This document shows positions 37,701 to 50,545 of a stretch of DNA of 64,000 bases, piece after piece (position 1 is the stretch's first letter; each line of letters begins with the position of its first letter). A program made the translations under genes and the position numbers. Source of the stretch: Pomacea canaliculata (lineage: Eukaryota > Mollusca > Gastropoda > Architaenioglossa > Ampullariidae); NCBI RefSeq assembly GCF_003073045.1, contig NC_037594.1:28694737-28758736 (forward strand), written 5' to 3'. The notes beneath the pieces are model-generated. The model did no database searches, had not been told where the DNA came from, and saw only the letters and a program-made list of their open reading frames with translations.

Positions 37701-40700
37701 TATTGAGAGGATCCAGAACAAAGGTATCGAGTCAGCGTAATACTTGACATTCAGACGAAGACTACAATTTTTTTCTTTAAGCCATTTTTTAAATTCTTTA
37801 TTTAACGGTTTCGTCGTGTGTCCAGAAATCACTGCTTTATTTTTTGCTCTTTTCGTCCTCCCTGCCCATGACCGTCCTTCTCGTCCCCACCACACCCCCA
37901 TCCACCCGGTATAAGCTCTTCAGAATCTTCCTTTATTTGGAGAAGAATTAACATAATGACAGAAAAACAAAACAAGAGGTTCTCTGTCAGAGAGCTGAAT
38001 CTTCGGGCAAGGACCATCTTCTGGAATACGCGGTAATGCGTTTGTGTCGGATTTGAAAGGTGTTGACGAGTTTATAAATAATGCTATTCACTTTTCTCCT
38101 ATCCAGTGTTCCGTTATGCCTGGCAGACCTCCGAATGGGTAAAAAAATGTGGATGGTCGTGTTTGAAAGGGTGTCCCGAAGAGTACGTGTATATTACGAT
38201 TGGATGTTCTGCTGTCAAGAGATTCAAATAATAAATAAATTACGCCAGGTATTCTGCAATACAGACGTGAACACGGCTTTCTGTCTACTTGGAAACAAAG
38301 AGATCGATGCTGTGTTGATAAAGAGGACGCGGTATAGGCAGTATATATTTCCATAGTAACCATGACAAAACATCAAACGAGACGATTTCAAAGCGGAGCC
38401 AACACAAAAGCAGTTTCCGTAATGGCGTTTCTTTTATCTTTTTCGTCGCTGACCCATATGACAAGTGGCGATGAAATATCGAAAAGTGTACATGGCACTG
38501 GGCTGTCAATAGCTTGTTTACTAAAGTGGAAAGATCCTACTGCAGACAGTTTTCACCGCCCTAACATTTTCCCCCCCTCACAGGGTTTGATTGATTTATT
38601 AGTTTATTCTAGGATCATTGCGATACAAACGGGGAGCAAACAAAAACATTGTGCATGAGAAAGAGAGAGGGAGAGATTCTGTGGTGTGACAACTATCGAC
38701 ACACAAAACTGTGGGCTTTGTGACAATTTGTTCCTTTAGCTTAATAAATAACAGAGTAATAAAAGTGTGTTAAAACTACATAATTCTGTTAATGTCCAAA
38801 TATTGTTTGTCATATTTTTGTGTTGGATGACAGTGGGTCCACCAAAAAATACGTAGTGGAGAATTTGGAGCCAAAAACAGAATACCGCTTCAGAATACGT
38901 TTTCAGAAAATGAAGGGTGAACCGCTCAGTGAATGGAGTGAGCCCACGTATGCTACAACTGCAAGTTGGTGGCTATACAGCTTTTATATTGTATGCTGTT
39001 TTTACTCACACTGTACCTGTCTTTTGAAAACTCGTTAATTTTTAGGTGAACTAACACTGACATGCAGAACTGAAATTTAGCGCCTACTGAAAAGTTAACC
39101 CTGATGAAAATCCACACATTTGCTATGGAAAAGTTCTGAGAGGTACCCCTCTATTGTCCAAAAATGATTTTGTATCGGGAAGTAGGCAGACGCCCTTTGT
39201 ATGTGTGTAGCTCGAGTCTGAAAAACACAGCTGGGTTACAGACATGAAAACATATTTTCAGAGAATGGTTTTGGGTGTTGTCTGACTCTATCAAGAGGTG
39301 GGGATGATAACATATTTGTAATGGAATTTAAAGATTCTCACCTGCTGTGTTTATCGAATGAGACATTCAGAACTAGTTAACAGTAAATATCAGCAATGAT
39401 TCTTGTTTAGTGATAATGATTCAAACATAATTAAAATATCCATTCTTATATGCTACTTTACTTAAATACTGTATGTTTTTACATTAATATTATGCTTATC
39501 ATAAAGACAAAGTCAGCAGTAGTGTAGGTAGATGCTTCTCTTTGGGAGAAATCCATGCTGGCTGACAGTGAACATGTTTCACATTCGTGTCCCCTCAGTT
39601 AGTTTAGTTAATTCCTTGTTGTTCCTTTGAGGAGCATAGGGCGCAACAACACCTCGCCAGCGGACCCGGTTTTGGGTCTACACTGTCAAATGCCTTCTTG
39701 AAGTCCACAAAAGTTCTATAGAGGGCGGACTGCCACTCAATAGACTGCTCAATGATGATATGGAGGGTGGCAATGTGGTCAATGCATGATCTATCCTGGC
39801 GAAACCCTTCTTGTTTGGGTCTCAGTCTCTTGTCTAGTGCCTTCTTCAGTCTCCCTAGAATTATCCTTGATAGGACTTTACTGGGGATGGACAGCAGCAT
39901 GATCCTTCGCCAATTGTTGCACTGAGAGAGGTCTCCTTTCTTCGGTAACTTGACCAGGTGGCCTAGCTTCCAGCCTGTTGGTACTAACTCTTGTTCTCAG
40001 ATCTTGTATAGAAGGGGGTGTAAAATTGTTGCTGTTGTTTCCAGGTCTGTCTTAAATGCTTCTGGGGGTATGCCATCCGGGCCTGCTGCTTTGCCACTTT
40101 TCATGCTTTTGATAGCTTTGATGATCTCTTAGTGGGAGGGCTGGTGTTGACATGAAATTGTGCAGTTGCTGGTGGTGTGTCAGGGAAAGATGATGGACGA
40201 GGTCGATTCATGATCTCGTCAAAGTGTTCCATCCAGCGTTTCTTTGTTCTGCATCGTTTGTTATGGTCTTGCCGTCTTCGTCTTTCACTGCCTTTTTTTG
40301 GGTAGATGTTCCTGCCTGACAGAGTTAATGTCATTTCGTATAGTAGCTTCATGTTTCCCTGTATAGCTCCTGTCTCTGCTTCCTCTGTCAGTTCATGGGT
40401 GAAGCGTCTCTTGTCCTCTCTGACAGACCTCTTCACTTGGTGGTTGGCTTCCCAATATTCAGCTCCGAGATCTTCCTTCTCTAGTTGATCTTGACACTGG
40501 TTGAGCTTCTTGATTCAGTCATTGCCCAGGTCTCTGGGGCCATCCATTCCTTGTGTTTTCTTTCCCTCTTGTCTAGAACATCTGTACAGGTTGTCTTCCA
40601 AATGTTCTTGTGTTGACCACTGTTCTTCCACTGATTCTTCTGTCAGTCCTGAAAGGGCCTCATATTTATTCTTGACTTCAGTTATAAATTTCCCTTGTTC

Positions 40701-43700
40701 TTGAGGTATTGAGTATTGAACGTGGTGTGGTCTGCCTGCTGGATCAATGAAGGACTTCAGCTTAATCTTGAAGACTTCCACTAAGAGCTGATGGTCTGAA
40801 GCAACATCTGCACCTCTCCTCACTCTTGAAGACTCCTCCACTTTCAAGCAACTGTCCCATCAGTATCTTTTTTTAAAAAAAATTGGCCCCCCCCCCCGCC
40901 CCTCAGGTTTTCATCACTGGTCAGTGACAAGGTGTCAAGAGGATCTTTCTCTTTGCATTCTGCCACAGTGAAGATGTATGTATGCAACCCTCATCAGCTC
41001 CTCCCCACCACCTCCACCAGCATATAACTGGGCATATTTCCATACTTCTGTTTTCCTGTTTATTGTAGGTGTGACTATATCTCTATCTACCACTTCCCTT
41101 TCTTTGAAAGGCTACATTTAAAATTTGTTATATTTCCTAGGCTAACATTAGAAATAGCTAAGTAGATCACTCTTGATAAGATTCAAAATTAAGTTTTACT
41201 GCTGTGGTGTTGTCTTCTTCTAAAAGGGGAGCCACTTTACAGCCATGATATACACAGAGCTCTCATGCAGGGAAACCTAGAGGATATGGAGACAATTCTT
41301 CAAACTAGGTAGGTGTTAATTACTGTCCAACTTACATGTGTCTTCAGAGAGGGTGAGTTTTAGTCACTGTCCAGCAAATGCAGCTTTGTAAAGTTTGCAT
41401 TTAGATAAATAGCTACTGTGGATTTCTTTGAATTTTTTTTTTTTAATTTGCTACATTTAAACTGCAAACAATTAATCCTGATATATCTCAGAAAGTTTTA
41501 GATATATTTCCTAGCTTAAAATTTATTATGAATAGGTGATTAAATTGCACAAAACAATGTTCAGAAAATCTGATTACTTTTCTGGTTTGTGCTGCAGCTT
41601 GACTAAAGGCTTACAGTGCTAAATGAATAGTGTAGGCTTAATTTCTGAACATCACTTTTTTTCAGTAGGTGTACATTGAGGAAGAATCGAAAATCATTCA
41701 AAACACTTCTCTCCCTCATAAACTAACTTCGCAATCTTTTTTGATGGCACAGTCTTTGGTAGACTGAGGACACAAAGTATAGCTTGATATACAGAACAGA
41801 CATGAGACTGTGCAGAATGCATCTGATAGGTAGAGACTGCAGCATATGATGGCATGCACATTAAACCAATACTGCACTACCTGCTGCAATCAACATGTTA
41901 AGTGCTGGTGAAATTACTGATGTCTTTCTAACAGGGAGGTCATGGTGGACGTTATGGACTCATTTGGATTCACACCTTTGATGCATGCTGCAAAGTTAGA
42001 ATTTTTCACGTGAGTTTCGTAAGCAGCATAACAGATTTTTTCTTTCGTTGCTGCCATTATTGTACCTGTTAGGGTTGTCGATGAGTTTTGAGTCCATGAA
42101 TTTTAGTTGGAATTTGGAATTTGAGTTCATCCCAGATGAAGTTGCAGAACGTACATCAAACCCCAGCTAAAGGCATATATAGTATGTAGGCCCCTACTTA
42201 ATGTATTCAAGGCTGTGTCATTATATGAGTACAGATACAGCTATGGGCACAGTCATTGCTAGTATATATACATTTGCAAAACAGGATTTACACACACATC
42301 TAAGGACACAAGCATATACAGAGATGTAAACATGCATAGGGAAAAGGATGAAGTGATAAGAGACAGAAAGAGCAAGAAGAAGAGATCACAACAATAGCAC
42401 ACTTTCATCTACATCCTTTGATGTTGTTTTCAGTTCCCACTGGTAAGGAAAAAATAAATTTTTTGTTGCCTGTGATAAATGTCATATACACACCTGAGTT
42501 AAAAACCATCATCCATTTTAACTTACCTCTTCAATTTTATTTCAGTGCAATGGAAATGCTGATACATTATGGTGCTGATGTAAATTTCAAGAATGAATCA
42601 GGAAAAACGGCGTATGTTAAAAAACAAATTTTGGTGGTTTGTAGAAGTATATTGTTGTAAACATGCAGGTGTCAATAAAACTAGTGTTGAAATTTCATCT
42701 TTGATAAAGCACAATAGTGTGTGTGTGTATGTGAGAAGTCCTCATTCCACTAAAGAGAATACAGAAATGCCCATTATCGTTAGAGTAACAGGCAGGGAAA
42801 TAATGGCTAATTATTAGTGTCCCATTGGGTGTTGCTGAACCAGTTACTGTTACTGAATTAACAGGCTGATGATGGTGTGTGCTGCTGGCAAACTTGAGAC
42901 TGTCAAAGTGCTGAGAAAACACAAAGCACGCTATGATATGTTTGACAATGGTGGATGTAGTCCCATACACTGGGCAGTGGACAGCAACAACTATAAACTG
43001 ATTGAGTGGATAGGAGAAGATGGCGGAGATCTAAACCTGCAAGACAGAGGAAAAGGAAATTGGACTCCTCTCATCAGATGTGGTGAGCTGAGAGGATGCT
43101 GCTGATGACAGTGATTTGTCTTGCCATTTATTCCCACGATGTTGCTGTAAGTCGATCAGCAACCATCAAGCCAGGCAGAACATGTATAAAAGCTCAGGTG
43201 GTGTTGCTTGACCCATTACAAAGATACTTATCTGTACAATCAGGGTCAGTCAATGTGTCTGTTTAAAACAAAAGCCATTGGATACAAAAGTGATGAAAAA
43301 GATATTTACTGCATTGTGGGGTTTTTTTTTGGTACCCTAAACATTTGTTTGTTTTTTAAATTGTGAAGCTTGTCTCCATGGAAACCGAACTTTCGCACTG
43401 GCATTGATATTGGGTGGTGCAGATATTCACATAACTGACCATGATGGATCCACTGCTTTACACCATGCTGTCCTAAGAAAACATGAAGAGTTAGTGATTC
43501 TCTTGCTGCAGCGGAATGCCAACCCAGTACAGCCCAACAGGGTAAGCTATGCCTTGAAAAGGCTGTTTTTATTTCTTGTTTCCTTCTTTTCGATCTTGGG
43601 ACAATAATGGTCTTATCTTGACTTAAGGTGTGAGGCAATACAACTTTGCCACCATTTAGTACATGACCTGAGACAGAATGCTTGGAGCTAGCAGTAAAAG

Positions 43701-46700
43701 TTGGGTAAAGAAGATAGCCGAGGGGTTAGAGCGCAGGTGTCCGAACTAAGAGGGATGCTGGTCAGCCTTGCTGATGGCAAGGACCAAACATAAACAGGAA
43801 GAGAACTTGAATGACAAACCTTTCACACATCATTTGCACACTTAATTACTAAAAGATCTAAAGTTATACAGAGAAAAATCTTAAGCTTAAGCTTAAACTT
43901 GCTCTGTTGCTGTGAATTAATAGAGTATCATAGATACTGATTTCTTAGGTGCACAAAGCACTGCTAAATGAAAACAAAATGCTTTTTCTTTGTGACATTA
44001 CAATTTATTTTAGGGAATGATGAGTAGCTCGAGGTTTTCTTGATTCATTGTTAAAATATTTGCTACATTTTTCATGTCCCTCTATGGCAGGGGTGCCCAA
44101 CCTATGGCCCCCAAAGGTGCCTCATGCAGCTTGCTCATTTTAACCAGACACAACATAATTTCGCTTTTAATGTCATTATTCTGGCACAACCGCCATGTTC
44201 TGGCCCATGAGATTTTACGGTGTCCAGTGCGGCTCTCGGCAAGAAAAAGTTGGGCGCCACTGCTCTATAGTCTTGGTAACACAAGTCTAAAGGAAATTGA
44301 ATCCTCCTGCAGGATGTATACATATAGCAAAAAACTTTTCAAGCTGCAATAAAAAGCTGTAAGGTTTGTTTATGCAATGTTTTGCCTGACGTTACTTTTA
44401 GAATTTAATGGTTGCATATATTGTCCACTCTGTATACCCAACTATATATATATGTGCATATATGTGCACATACACACACAGAAGTAACAGTATTAAATAT
44501 GTTGGTTTCTGTCATAGTGTAAAATGCAGTTTTGTAGTAATATTGCCAGATGATTAATACCAGTATAATATTTCTGTGCAGGAATTAAACACTCCCTACG
44601 ACCTAGCACTTGCGCTTGATGACAGACGGGTAAAAAATCATGTCTTTGATCTTATTTGATTTTGAGAGTCACTTTAATGGGGTTGCCCCCTTGTTGCTTA
44701 ATGCAGTTATTACAACACACATATTTATGACAGCATAGCAATATAACCGGCTGATCCTTTAGATTTTTATATTTAGGATAAGCGAGTGCAGTGAAATTGG
44801 TAATTATGACTGGCAGTAAGTGATTGCCTAAGTTGAAATGTTGATGTAGACAGGACCTTGCACTTGCACTTGATGACAGACAGGTAAAAATCAGTAACTG
44901 ATCTTATTTGATTTTGAGAGCCACTTTGATGGGGTTTCCTCCTTATTGCTTAATGCAGTTATTACAACACACATGTTTATGAAAGCAAGGCAATAGAACC
45001 GGCTGTTTCCTATAGATTTTTATTTTTAGAATAAGCAAGTGCAGTGAAATTTGGTAATTATGGCTGGCAGCAAGTGATCGTCAAGTTTAAATGTTGATGT
45101 AGGTAGGATAGGCAATACAATATGATATATCTTAATGGTCCATTTCTGTGCAACAGAGATAGAAATTTTTCTTTGTTGGGAGCTCATGAACTAAACAAAC
45201 TAAGCAAAGAACTAAACAACATGCAGTCACATCCCACACACCCATACAATTACTACACTCTTAAATCCCCGTTCTATCAATAATTATTAGAGGCATGTGT
45301 AACACACACGGTACATTTGTTAGTCCTGTTCGAGAGTGATATTGCAGTTGGTATAAAGGACTTGGCCAAAGCACTCTTCTTGGTGACCAGTTTTTTCCAT
45401 CTACAACCAGAGGGTAGCATTGGCAAATGGTGATGCAGGTACTTAAAACTACCGCCTCATTGCCAATAGCCAAGGATGTATGGACAGGTTGGCATTTCCT
45501 CCTATTAAGGACCAGTTCTTTGGTTTTAGAGACATTGAGCACCTGCAAGCTTTTTTTTTCAAACCACGAATGTAGTTTCTTAATTTGAAGAAAATGGCTT
45601 TCTAGCAAGTTCTTGTCCTTGAGCCCAGCATCAACTCCTCTTTTTACTGTATCTGTAAACTGCTAAGGATCTAGCTGATCAGCAGTGGCATTTACTAATC
45701 AGCTCCATACAACCCTCTCCATGCATTTAACAAGAATATTGGTGAAGGCCACTGGTCTGAAGTCATTCAGCTCTTTGGTATGTGACTTTTTTGGAACTGA
45801 ATAATGATTGAGGTCTTCCATAACTTAGGAAAGAACTGACAGCTCAGAAGCAGGTGAAACAGATGTGTGACCATTGGGTTCAGCTGCTGGGCACAGAACC
45901 TGAGTACCCTTCCTTTCAGACTACCCAGTCTGAGAGCTTTAAAGGGATTAATCCTGGAGTGACAAGATGTTACCACCTTTTTGTCCATTGAAATATCACA
46001 TGCTGACAGAGAAGAACAAAGCACTTTAAATTTATGAGAAAAGTCATGTACGTCAAACGTGGCATAAAACTCATATGCAAAGCCCACAGCACCACATCCT
46101 ACCTCCTGTCTTTTTGTGACACAACCCATCATTTTGTTCAGTCTCAGTCATTCCTATCCTTTAGCTTCTTCTCTACCTTATTTTTATATTCAATTTTCGC
46201 CAACCTGCTTTTCTGTCCAAATTCTTTGTTCAGATTTAACACCATTCCTATATCAATAAGGCAAGCTTTAAGGTCTTTGCTAATCCATGGCTTATTTAAT
46301 CATTTTGGTTCTAAAACACAGGCCTCACAGATGTAGGCAGTCAGTTTCTGGGAGTTAATCATAGTTAGAGCAGCTGCCAGTCCACTGCCTTAAAGCAGCC
46401 ACGCATTGTTTTGATCTTGTCATGTGACCACTGACCACTGTTTAAAGTCTACAGCTTTTGGTTTGACAGTTTTCACCTTTTGTCATTATCTCAAGATGAG
46501 ATGAATCACACTGTGATCAGATCTGCCCAAGGGAGACATGCATCTGCTTGTATAAACATTTGAGATAGCGCTGTAACACTTGTCAAACACACGATTCTGC
46601 TGAGTGGGACAGCTAACATGCTGATACAGGGAGGGAAATTCTTCACCAAGATATATTTACTAAAGTCGAGCATCTTACTCGTCCAGAAGATGGAAAAAAG

Positions 46701-47047
46701 CAGATCACTGTGAAAGGAACAATGAAATAAGATGTAATAAAGTCAAGAGTTCGAAAAAAGTATATAAAGAAAAGAAGAAGGGAGGAGAATTATGATGTTC
46801 CTTTTTGTTCTTTTACTGCATGCTTCATAATTTTTTTCTGCCTCAGTACATTGCTGGCATCATGTTACCGTATGTGGAGAAAACTAGGAAATACCAGAAG
46901 AGTAGTCCAAGAAAAGGACTGACAGAGATGTCAACAACAGACACATCACAAGCATTATCAGTGATGACCGCATCATCAATATCAGTCACCCCATCGTCAT
47001 CAGTCGGCACACAATCCAGCCAGCAACTTGTCCAAGGTGTGCAGTGA
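31732..47047 (+). CDS. FANK1: Fibronectin type III and ankyrin repeat protein
   Basis: Ten exons close in phase: 31732-31738, 35532-35700, 38834-38964, 41227-41308, 41935-42009, 42546-42611, 42865-43082, 43369-43541, 44582-44629 and 46847-47047, giving 389 residues (human 345). The first coding exon is only ATGGCAA; its splice gives MASLSVPSPPVVGKITHFSI. An FN3 domain (about residues 5-105: SIELCWEEA, VVENLEPKTEYRFRI, SEWSEP) is followed by ankyrin repeats: DSFGFTPLMHAA, LIHYGADVNFKNESGKTA, GGCSPIHWAVDSN, WTPLIR and DHDGSTALHHAVLRKHEELV. It ends in a Ser/Thr-rich tail absent from the human form. FANK1 is a nuclear, testis-expressed protein in vertebrates; the role here is inferred by homology. 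Intron 3 starts with GTTGGT. Introns contain LINE fragments, a MITE and a partial duplicate of exon 9. Exon 1 is short, so its assignment is less sure than the rest. Confidence 0.93.
33337..33545 (+). repeat. Possible dispersed repeat in FANK1 intron 1
   Basis: This more GC-rich block (from GGCTCTCCGTGTTTACGG to ACTAACCACACTGCAGACC) stands out from the AT-rich intron around it. It resembles non-coding repeats I associate with molluscan genomes. There is no second copy in the window and I see no ends, so the call is tentative. Confidence 0.25.
34795..35251 (+). mobile_element. L2/CR1-like LINE tail with 3' microsatellite
   Basis: In FANK1 intron 1 the plus strand carries a reverse transcriptase tail: KQWNSLPHHIRHTDSKSTFK and RALKTYLF, with an earlier piece that reads HTHARHIRSSSDS in another frame. 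The body ends in an ATG/GAT-rich simple repeat at 35201-35251, the sort of 3' microsatellite that L2/CR1-type elements carry in place of poly(A). The copy is 5'-truncated and frame-broken. Confidence 0.8.
39600..40860 (-). mobile_element. LINE fragment: endonuclease end plus reverse transcriptase
   Basis: On the minus strand, antisense to FANK1 intron 3, a non-LTR element reads from the endonuclease end (RRGADVASDHQLLVEVFKIK) through a connecting region (KRWMEHFDEIMNRP). It then enters the reverse transcriptase: SMKSGKAAGPDGIPPEAFKT, GHLVKLPKKGDLSQCNNW, MLLSIPSKVLSRIILGRLKK, QEGFRQDRSCIDHIATL and FVDFKKAFDSVD, where it stops. A few frame changes and one stop interrupt it. Both ends are truncated; the catalytic YADD region is absent. 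The clade is probably RTE-like or a relative, judged by RGADVASDH. Confidence 0.88.
40876..40906. repeat. Homopolymer-rich tract (T/A then C)
   Basis: A T-run, an A-run and a run of about ten C residues lie side by side just outside the upstream end of the minus-strand LINE fragment. Such tracts are error-prone in sequencing. Confidence 0.6.
43711..43765 (+). mobile_element. tRNA-like SINE head, copy 1
   Basis: The text GATAGCCGAGGGGTTAGAGC looks like a tRNA A-box region (TAGCCGAGnGG). It is followed by GCAGGTGTCCGAACTAAGAG, which lines up with the copy at 58003-58052. No complete tRNA fold and no clear B box with normal spacing are present, so this is a truncated SINE and not a tRNA gene. 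Confidence 0.5.
44088..44262. mobile_element. 175-bp hAT-type MITE with 8-bp target duplication
   Basis: The left end CAGGGGTGCCCAACCT and right end AAGTTGGGCGCCACTG form imperfect terminal inverted repeats of hAT type. The flanks are CTCTATGG (44080-44087) and CTCTATAG (44263-44270), an 8-bp target site duplication with one mismatch, as hAT elements make. There is no transposase inside, so it is a non-autonomous copy. It lies in FANK1 intron 8. Confidence 0.88.
44601..45102. repeat. Tandem duplication covering part of FANK1 exon 9 and its donor
   Basis: Two direct copies, 44601-44849 and 44855-45102, are about 85-90 percent alike by eye. Both begin with exon 9 text (CTTGATGACAGAC) and the donor GGTAAAAA, then share TCTTATTTGATTTTGAGAG, TTATTACAACACACAT and TGATGTAG at the end. 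The second copy lacks the acceptor and first half of exon 9, so it should not splice in as a normal exon. Confidence 0.9.
45260..46640 (-). mobile_element. CR1/L2/Rex1-like LINE, decayed
   Basis: Antisense in FANK1 intron 9. Reading the minus strand from 46640 downward: endonuclease end (LYQHVSCPTQQNRVFDKCY, PLGRSDHSVIHLI), then reverse transcriptase start (LKGRVLRFCAQQLNPMVTHL, FPKLWKTSIIIQF, a DFRPVAFTNIL-like block) and a later part, SWFEKKSLQVLNVSKTKELV. Several frame breaks and a missing centre show a dead copy. The element accounts for most of this 2.2-kb intron. Confidence 0.85.
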
Positions 47048-47515
47048 GAAAAAAATAAGTAGTTTTGTATAATACAAACTTCTAAGAATCAACTAGTCTT
47101 TTACAATTTAGCAGCAAACTACACATCTGTATTTTAACATGTAAAACTGTATAAATAATTCTACAATAGATTTTATGTGTACTAGTTCATTTTTGGCACT
47201 TAGATAAATTATAACAGCATAATCTAACAATCTTGAGAGGGAAACACTTTAATGAATCTACATGGGAGAGATCTGCACGTTATTTTAATCATATTTTTGT
47301 TTTGTATCAATTTTAGGTCCTTCAGGCGTCTTCTATTAACTGAGATTAAAGTGCATACAAAAAAGACATGTTTCCAATGTTTTGTTTTGCCACTAAATGG
47401 AAATATTGAAATATATAGTTTAAAAAAGAGTGTAATTCTGTTATTTTTGTGCTGCTTACAGTTTTCTTCCTACATGATATATTTTAAGTACAAATCACAG
47501 TGCAGCGTTGGAGAA

Positions 47516-47521
47516 AATAAA
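47516..47521 (+). terminator. Candidate polyadenylation signal of FANK1
   Basis: AATAAA about 470 bases past the FANK1 stop, in an AT-rich 3' flank. Assigned by motif and position only. Confidence 0.4.
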
Positions 47522-50500
47522 AAATGTTTATAATAGAGCGGTTTAGAAACTGGGTTAACTTTGAATTGCTCAATTTTTAAAACCACTAGTTATAAAAGGG
47601 CTGGAAAGCTTGTTTTTCCATAGCATATGACACCTTATATAGTTATAACAAAGGAATTTGTATAGTATATCCCAGCTCAATGAGTAAGCTCATGGCATGC
47701 ACGCTCTGAGGCCAGAGAAAGAAAAAGAAGTGCCCAAAGTTGTGTCATCTGATGACCTACATGGTCTACACGAGCAGACTGGAGCAACTGACATGGCTGG
47801 TGGGTCATCGACATATTATAAAGGTATCCAGAGGGCAGATGATGAAGCACTGTGACCTATTTGTTGTCAAGACAATCCTGAGCTAGCAAGGAAGCAGTTG
47901 CACAGAGGAATGGTCGGCTTTAGGAAATGTTAAAGACAATGCATGCAGAGTTGTTTAGAACTTTTATGTTTGTTGAGCAGGCAGTTGGTATGAGGTCAAC
48001 AAACTGAGATGTAGTAGTAAAGTGAGACAGAGTAAAAATTGCACTAGCCACTAGGTAACACTATATAAAGCTCCCCCCCCCCACTAAAAAAGAAACGAAC
48101 AAACCACCTCATGCAATGAAGAATAAGCAACAATCTTGCTAATAATTAAGATGAAAGAGTATTACTTATAAAAGTCTTATAGGAATTGAAAAGCTTTTGG
48201 TATAATTCTTATAACTTCCTTTTCACATACCCTCTCATTTACAAGGATTACCAAGGGATGAAATTGCAAAGTATCTAACATTTCGAGATCAATATTTTCA
48301 AACTTAAAATTCTGTTTTGTTATGTTTTTGAAAAAGTACTTACTGTTTATATTTTTCATGCGACCACAGGGAGCATTCAGAATTGCTGTACTTGTGGAAA
48401 TGTATTTTAAGTTATGTCAGTAGTGGCTCCCCAAGGAGCATTCAGACGACAATCTTAAACCTGAAGTATCCCAATAATCATAATTAAGAGGTTATGGTGA
48501 ATTATCAATTTTTCTTAAGCGATAAGAGCATACTCCTTAGGAGTGTGAGTATGCACTTTACAAATTTTGCATTTATTATTATTATTTGATTACCGAGTGG
48601 GTAGAATGGGTAATATCAAGGCAGTGATTGACCCATTCATACCAATGTGTTCATGCTTATATTCAATATACTATTTCAAGGTTCAAGCTCATCTTCATAT
48701 TCAGTAACAATTTTTTGGATTCAAGTTCATGCTGTCAAAGAAAAGCTGAGGTTAAGCTAAATGACAGTAACCATGATGGTATTCTCTGCCACATATATTC
48801 TTTGCTGTGGGACATGGTTATATTTATGTCCAACATTACCATTTGTCCATTAGTTCCTTTCAACAATAAATACATAAAAGATGTGGCTGGTTCCTTTTGT
48901 TAAAAAAGGCAAGATTATGCTTGATTGTGACCAAGCATGCTCTGCAGACAAACACCATTAATGGAATCCACAAACTGTGAAAATATCTTTGGTTCATTGT
49001 TGTATGAACACAGTAGTATTATTTTATACAAGCCAGATAAGCAACAATATTTGTTTCCAACCTCAGTAAATTCATGTAACCAACAATACCAATAAATTTT
49101 TTTTCCAAGGCCAATGGTTGATGAAGGGTTGATGAATTCTACTGCCACAGCTATGACACCTATGATTGCCATATATACCAACCGAAAACTGCGCAGAGAC
49201 ATAATCCTTTCCTTCAGATGTACAATAAAAAGCATAAACTGTAGAAAGTATCACACTATGTCTATTTAAAAATCTCATCATGCATTTCCAAAAAACTCTT
49301 TGTCAAGGTAACTTGGAGCAGCTACTTCCTAATAACGTTAATTTATCACATTTGATGTGTACCCAGTATCTAGACAACAGCAAAGTACACAAACCAATAA
49401 AAAGGTGAGATACAAACAGCATTCTGCCAAAACAACTGTGCAAACAGTTCATTATCTGAACACAATTATGAAAGAAAAATTGGGATGAGACGAAAAACGA
49501 CAAAAAAAAGTCCTTCTGCTAAATTTTTGATTATCAAAGTGAAAAATGACATGTTCAAGTAGGGTATGAATAAATCAATACTGAAATGGCAAAAAACATT
49601 CTTATCTAACATTTCTTACAATCAACATTACTATTAAAGGTAAATCATTCTCAACACTTTTTCCTTAGATAACTTCTAAAATTTTATATCAGGAAAAATA
49701 AAAGCCATTAACCTTTCAAACTTTTTCTGGAGGTAAATATTTGTCATGATGATTAAAAGTTATGCATGAACACTGTGTATTTCAGCAAATAGTAGTATAA
49801 TGTAGCAACGTGGTGTGGTTATACACAATGATGAATGTCTAGGTGCACCTTAACCAGAAAAATTAGAACCATGAAAGAATTTAAACTGCAGCTATGGAAT
49901 ATAAACACAAAATTTTATCACTATATTGGTTATCTCAACATTTTACTCTAGAAGTACTATGCAGATCAAATATGTCTTCCTGATATGCAGACACCAACAT
50001 TAACTTTAACGCAAGGAAAATGATTTGGTGAGATCATGTACTAACATCTTCTATCCTATATTAGATCTCCCTACACCATATGAACATAAAAAACACAATT
50101 CAGCTACACTAAGTGTCCAGATAAAAAATTTCTGGCATGGCAACTTTTACCCCGAGATGAAAAAAAAAAAAATCTAATCAAGGGTTGCCGGATTTCTCTG
50201 AAGACACTAATGTGTTATTTATTTTAACAAAAAAGCATCCCATAACCTTTGCCATTCTAAGCAAGCAAGGTTTTCATAGTCACAGGCACACAAAGAAGAA
50301 CATGAATCAGATCCTTTGTTTCTTGATAGTCCTTTCCTCATCAAAACCCGATACTTTCCTCCAGCTTTTTCAAACAAGATTTGGGGTTGAGGACCATAAT
50401 CAACCCTTCAATTGGCAGTGTTGTAGTCAGTAGACCACTTTATGCAGAAATTGGAAAAAAGATAATGAACAATAATCATGATTTAAGAGGTTCTGGTGAA

Positions 50501-50545
50501 TTATGAAGCCATTAAAATAATGGTAGTAGCCACTTCTGGATGCAC
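47522..50545. other. Convergent spacer between FANK1 and B4GALT7
   Basis: No gene is supported. A tRNA-like text near 47671-47720 (CAGCTCAATGAGTAAGCTCA) may be another SINE head. A 35-bp motif around AAGAGGTTATGGTGAATTAT at 48471-48505 recurs imperfectly at 50471-50504. The upper part probably contains the 3' untranslated region of minus-strand B4GALT7; TTTATT near 50217 (minus-strand AATAAA) is one possible signal. Confidence 0.4.

Noticed and set aside
47696-47855. Short plus-strand frame reading VSSDDLHGLHEQTGATDMAG
   Set aside because: It begins in tRNA-like SINE text and has no upstream exon; too short to claim a gene.
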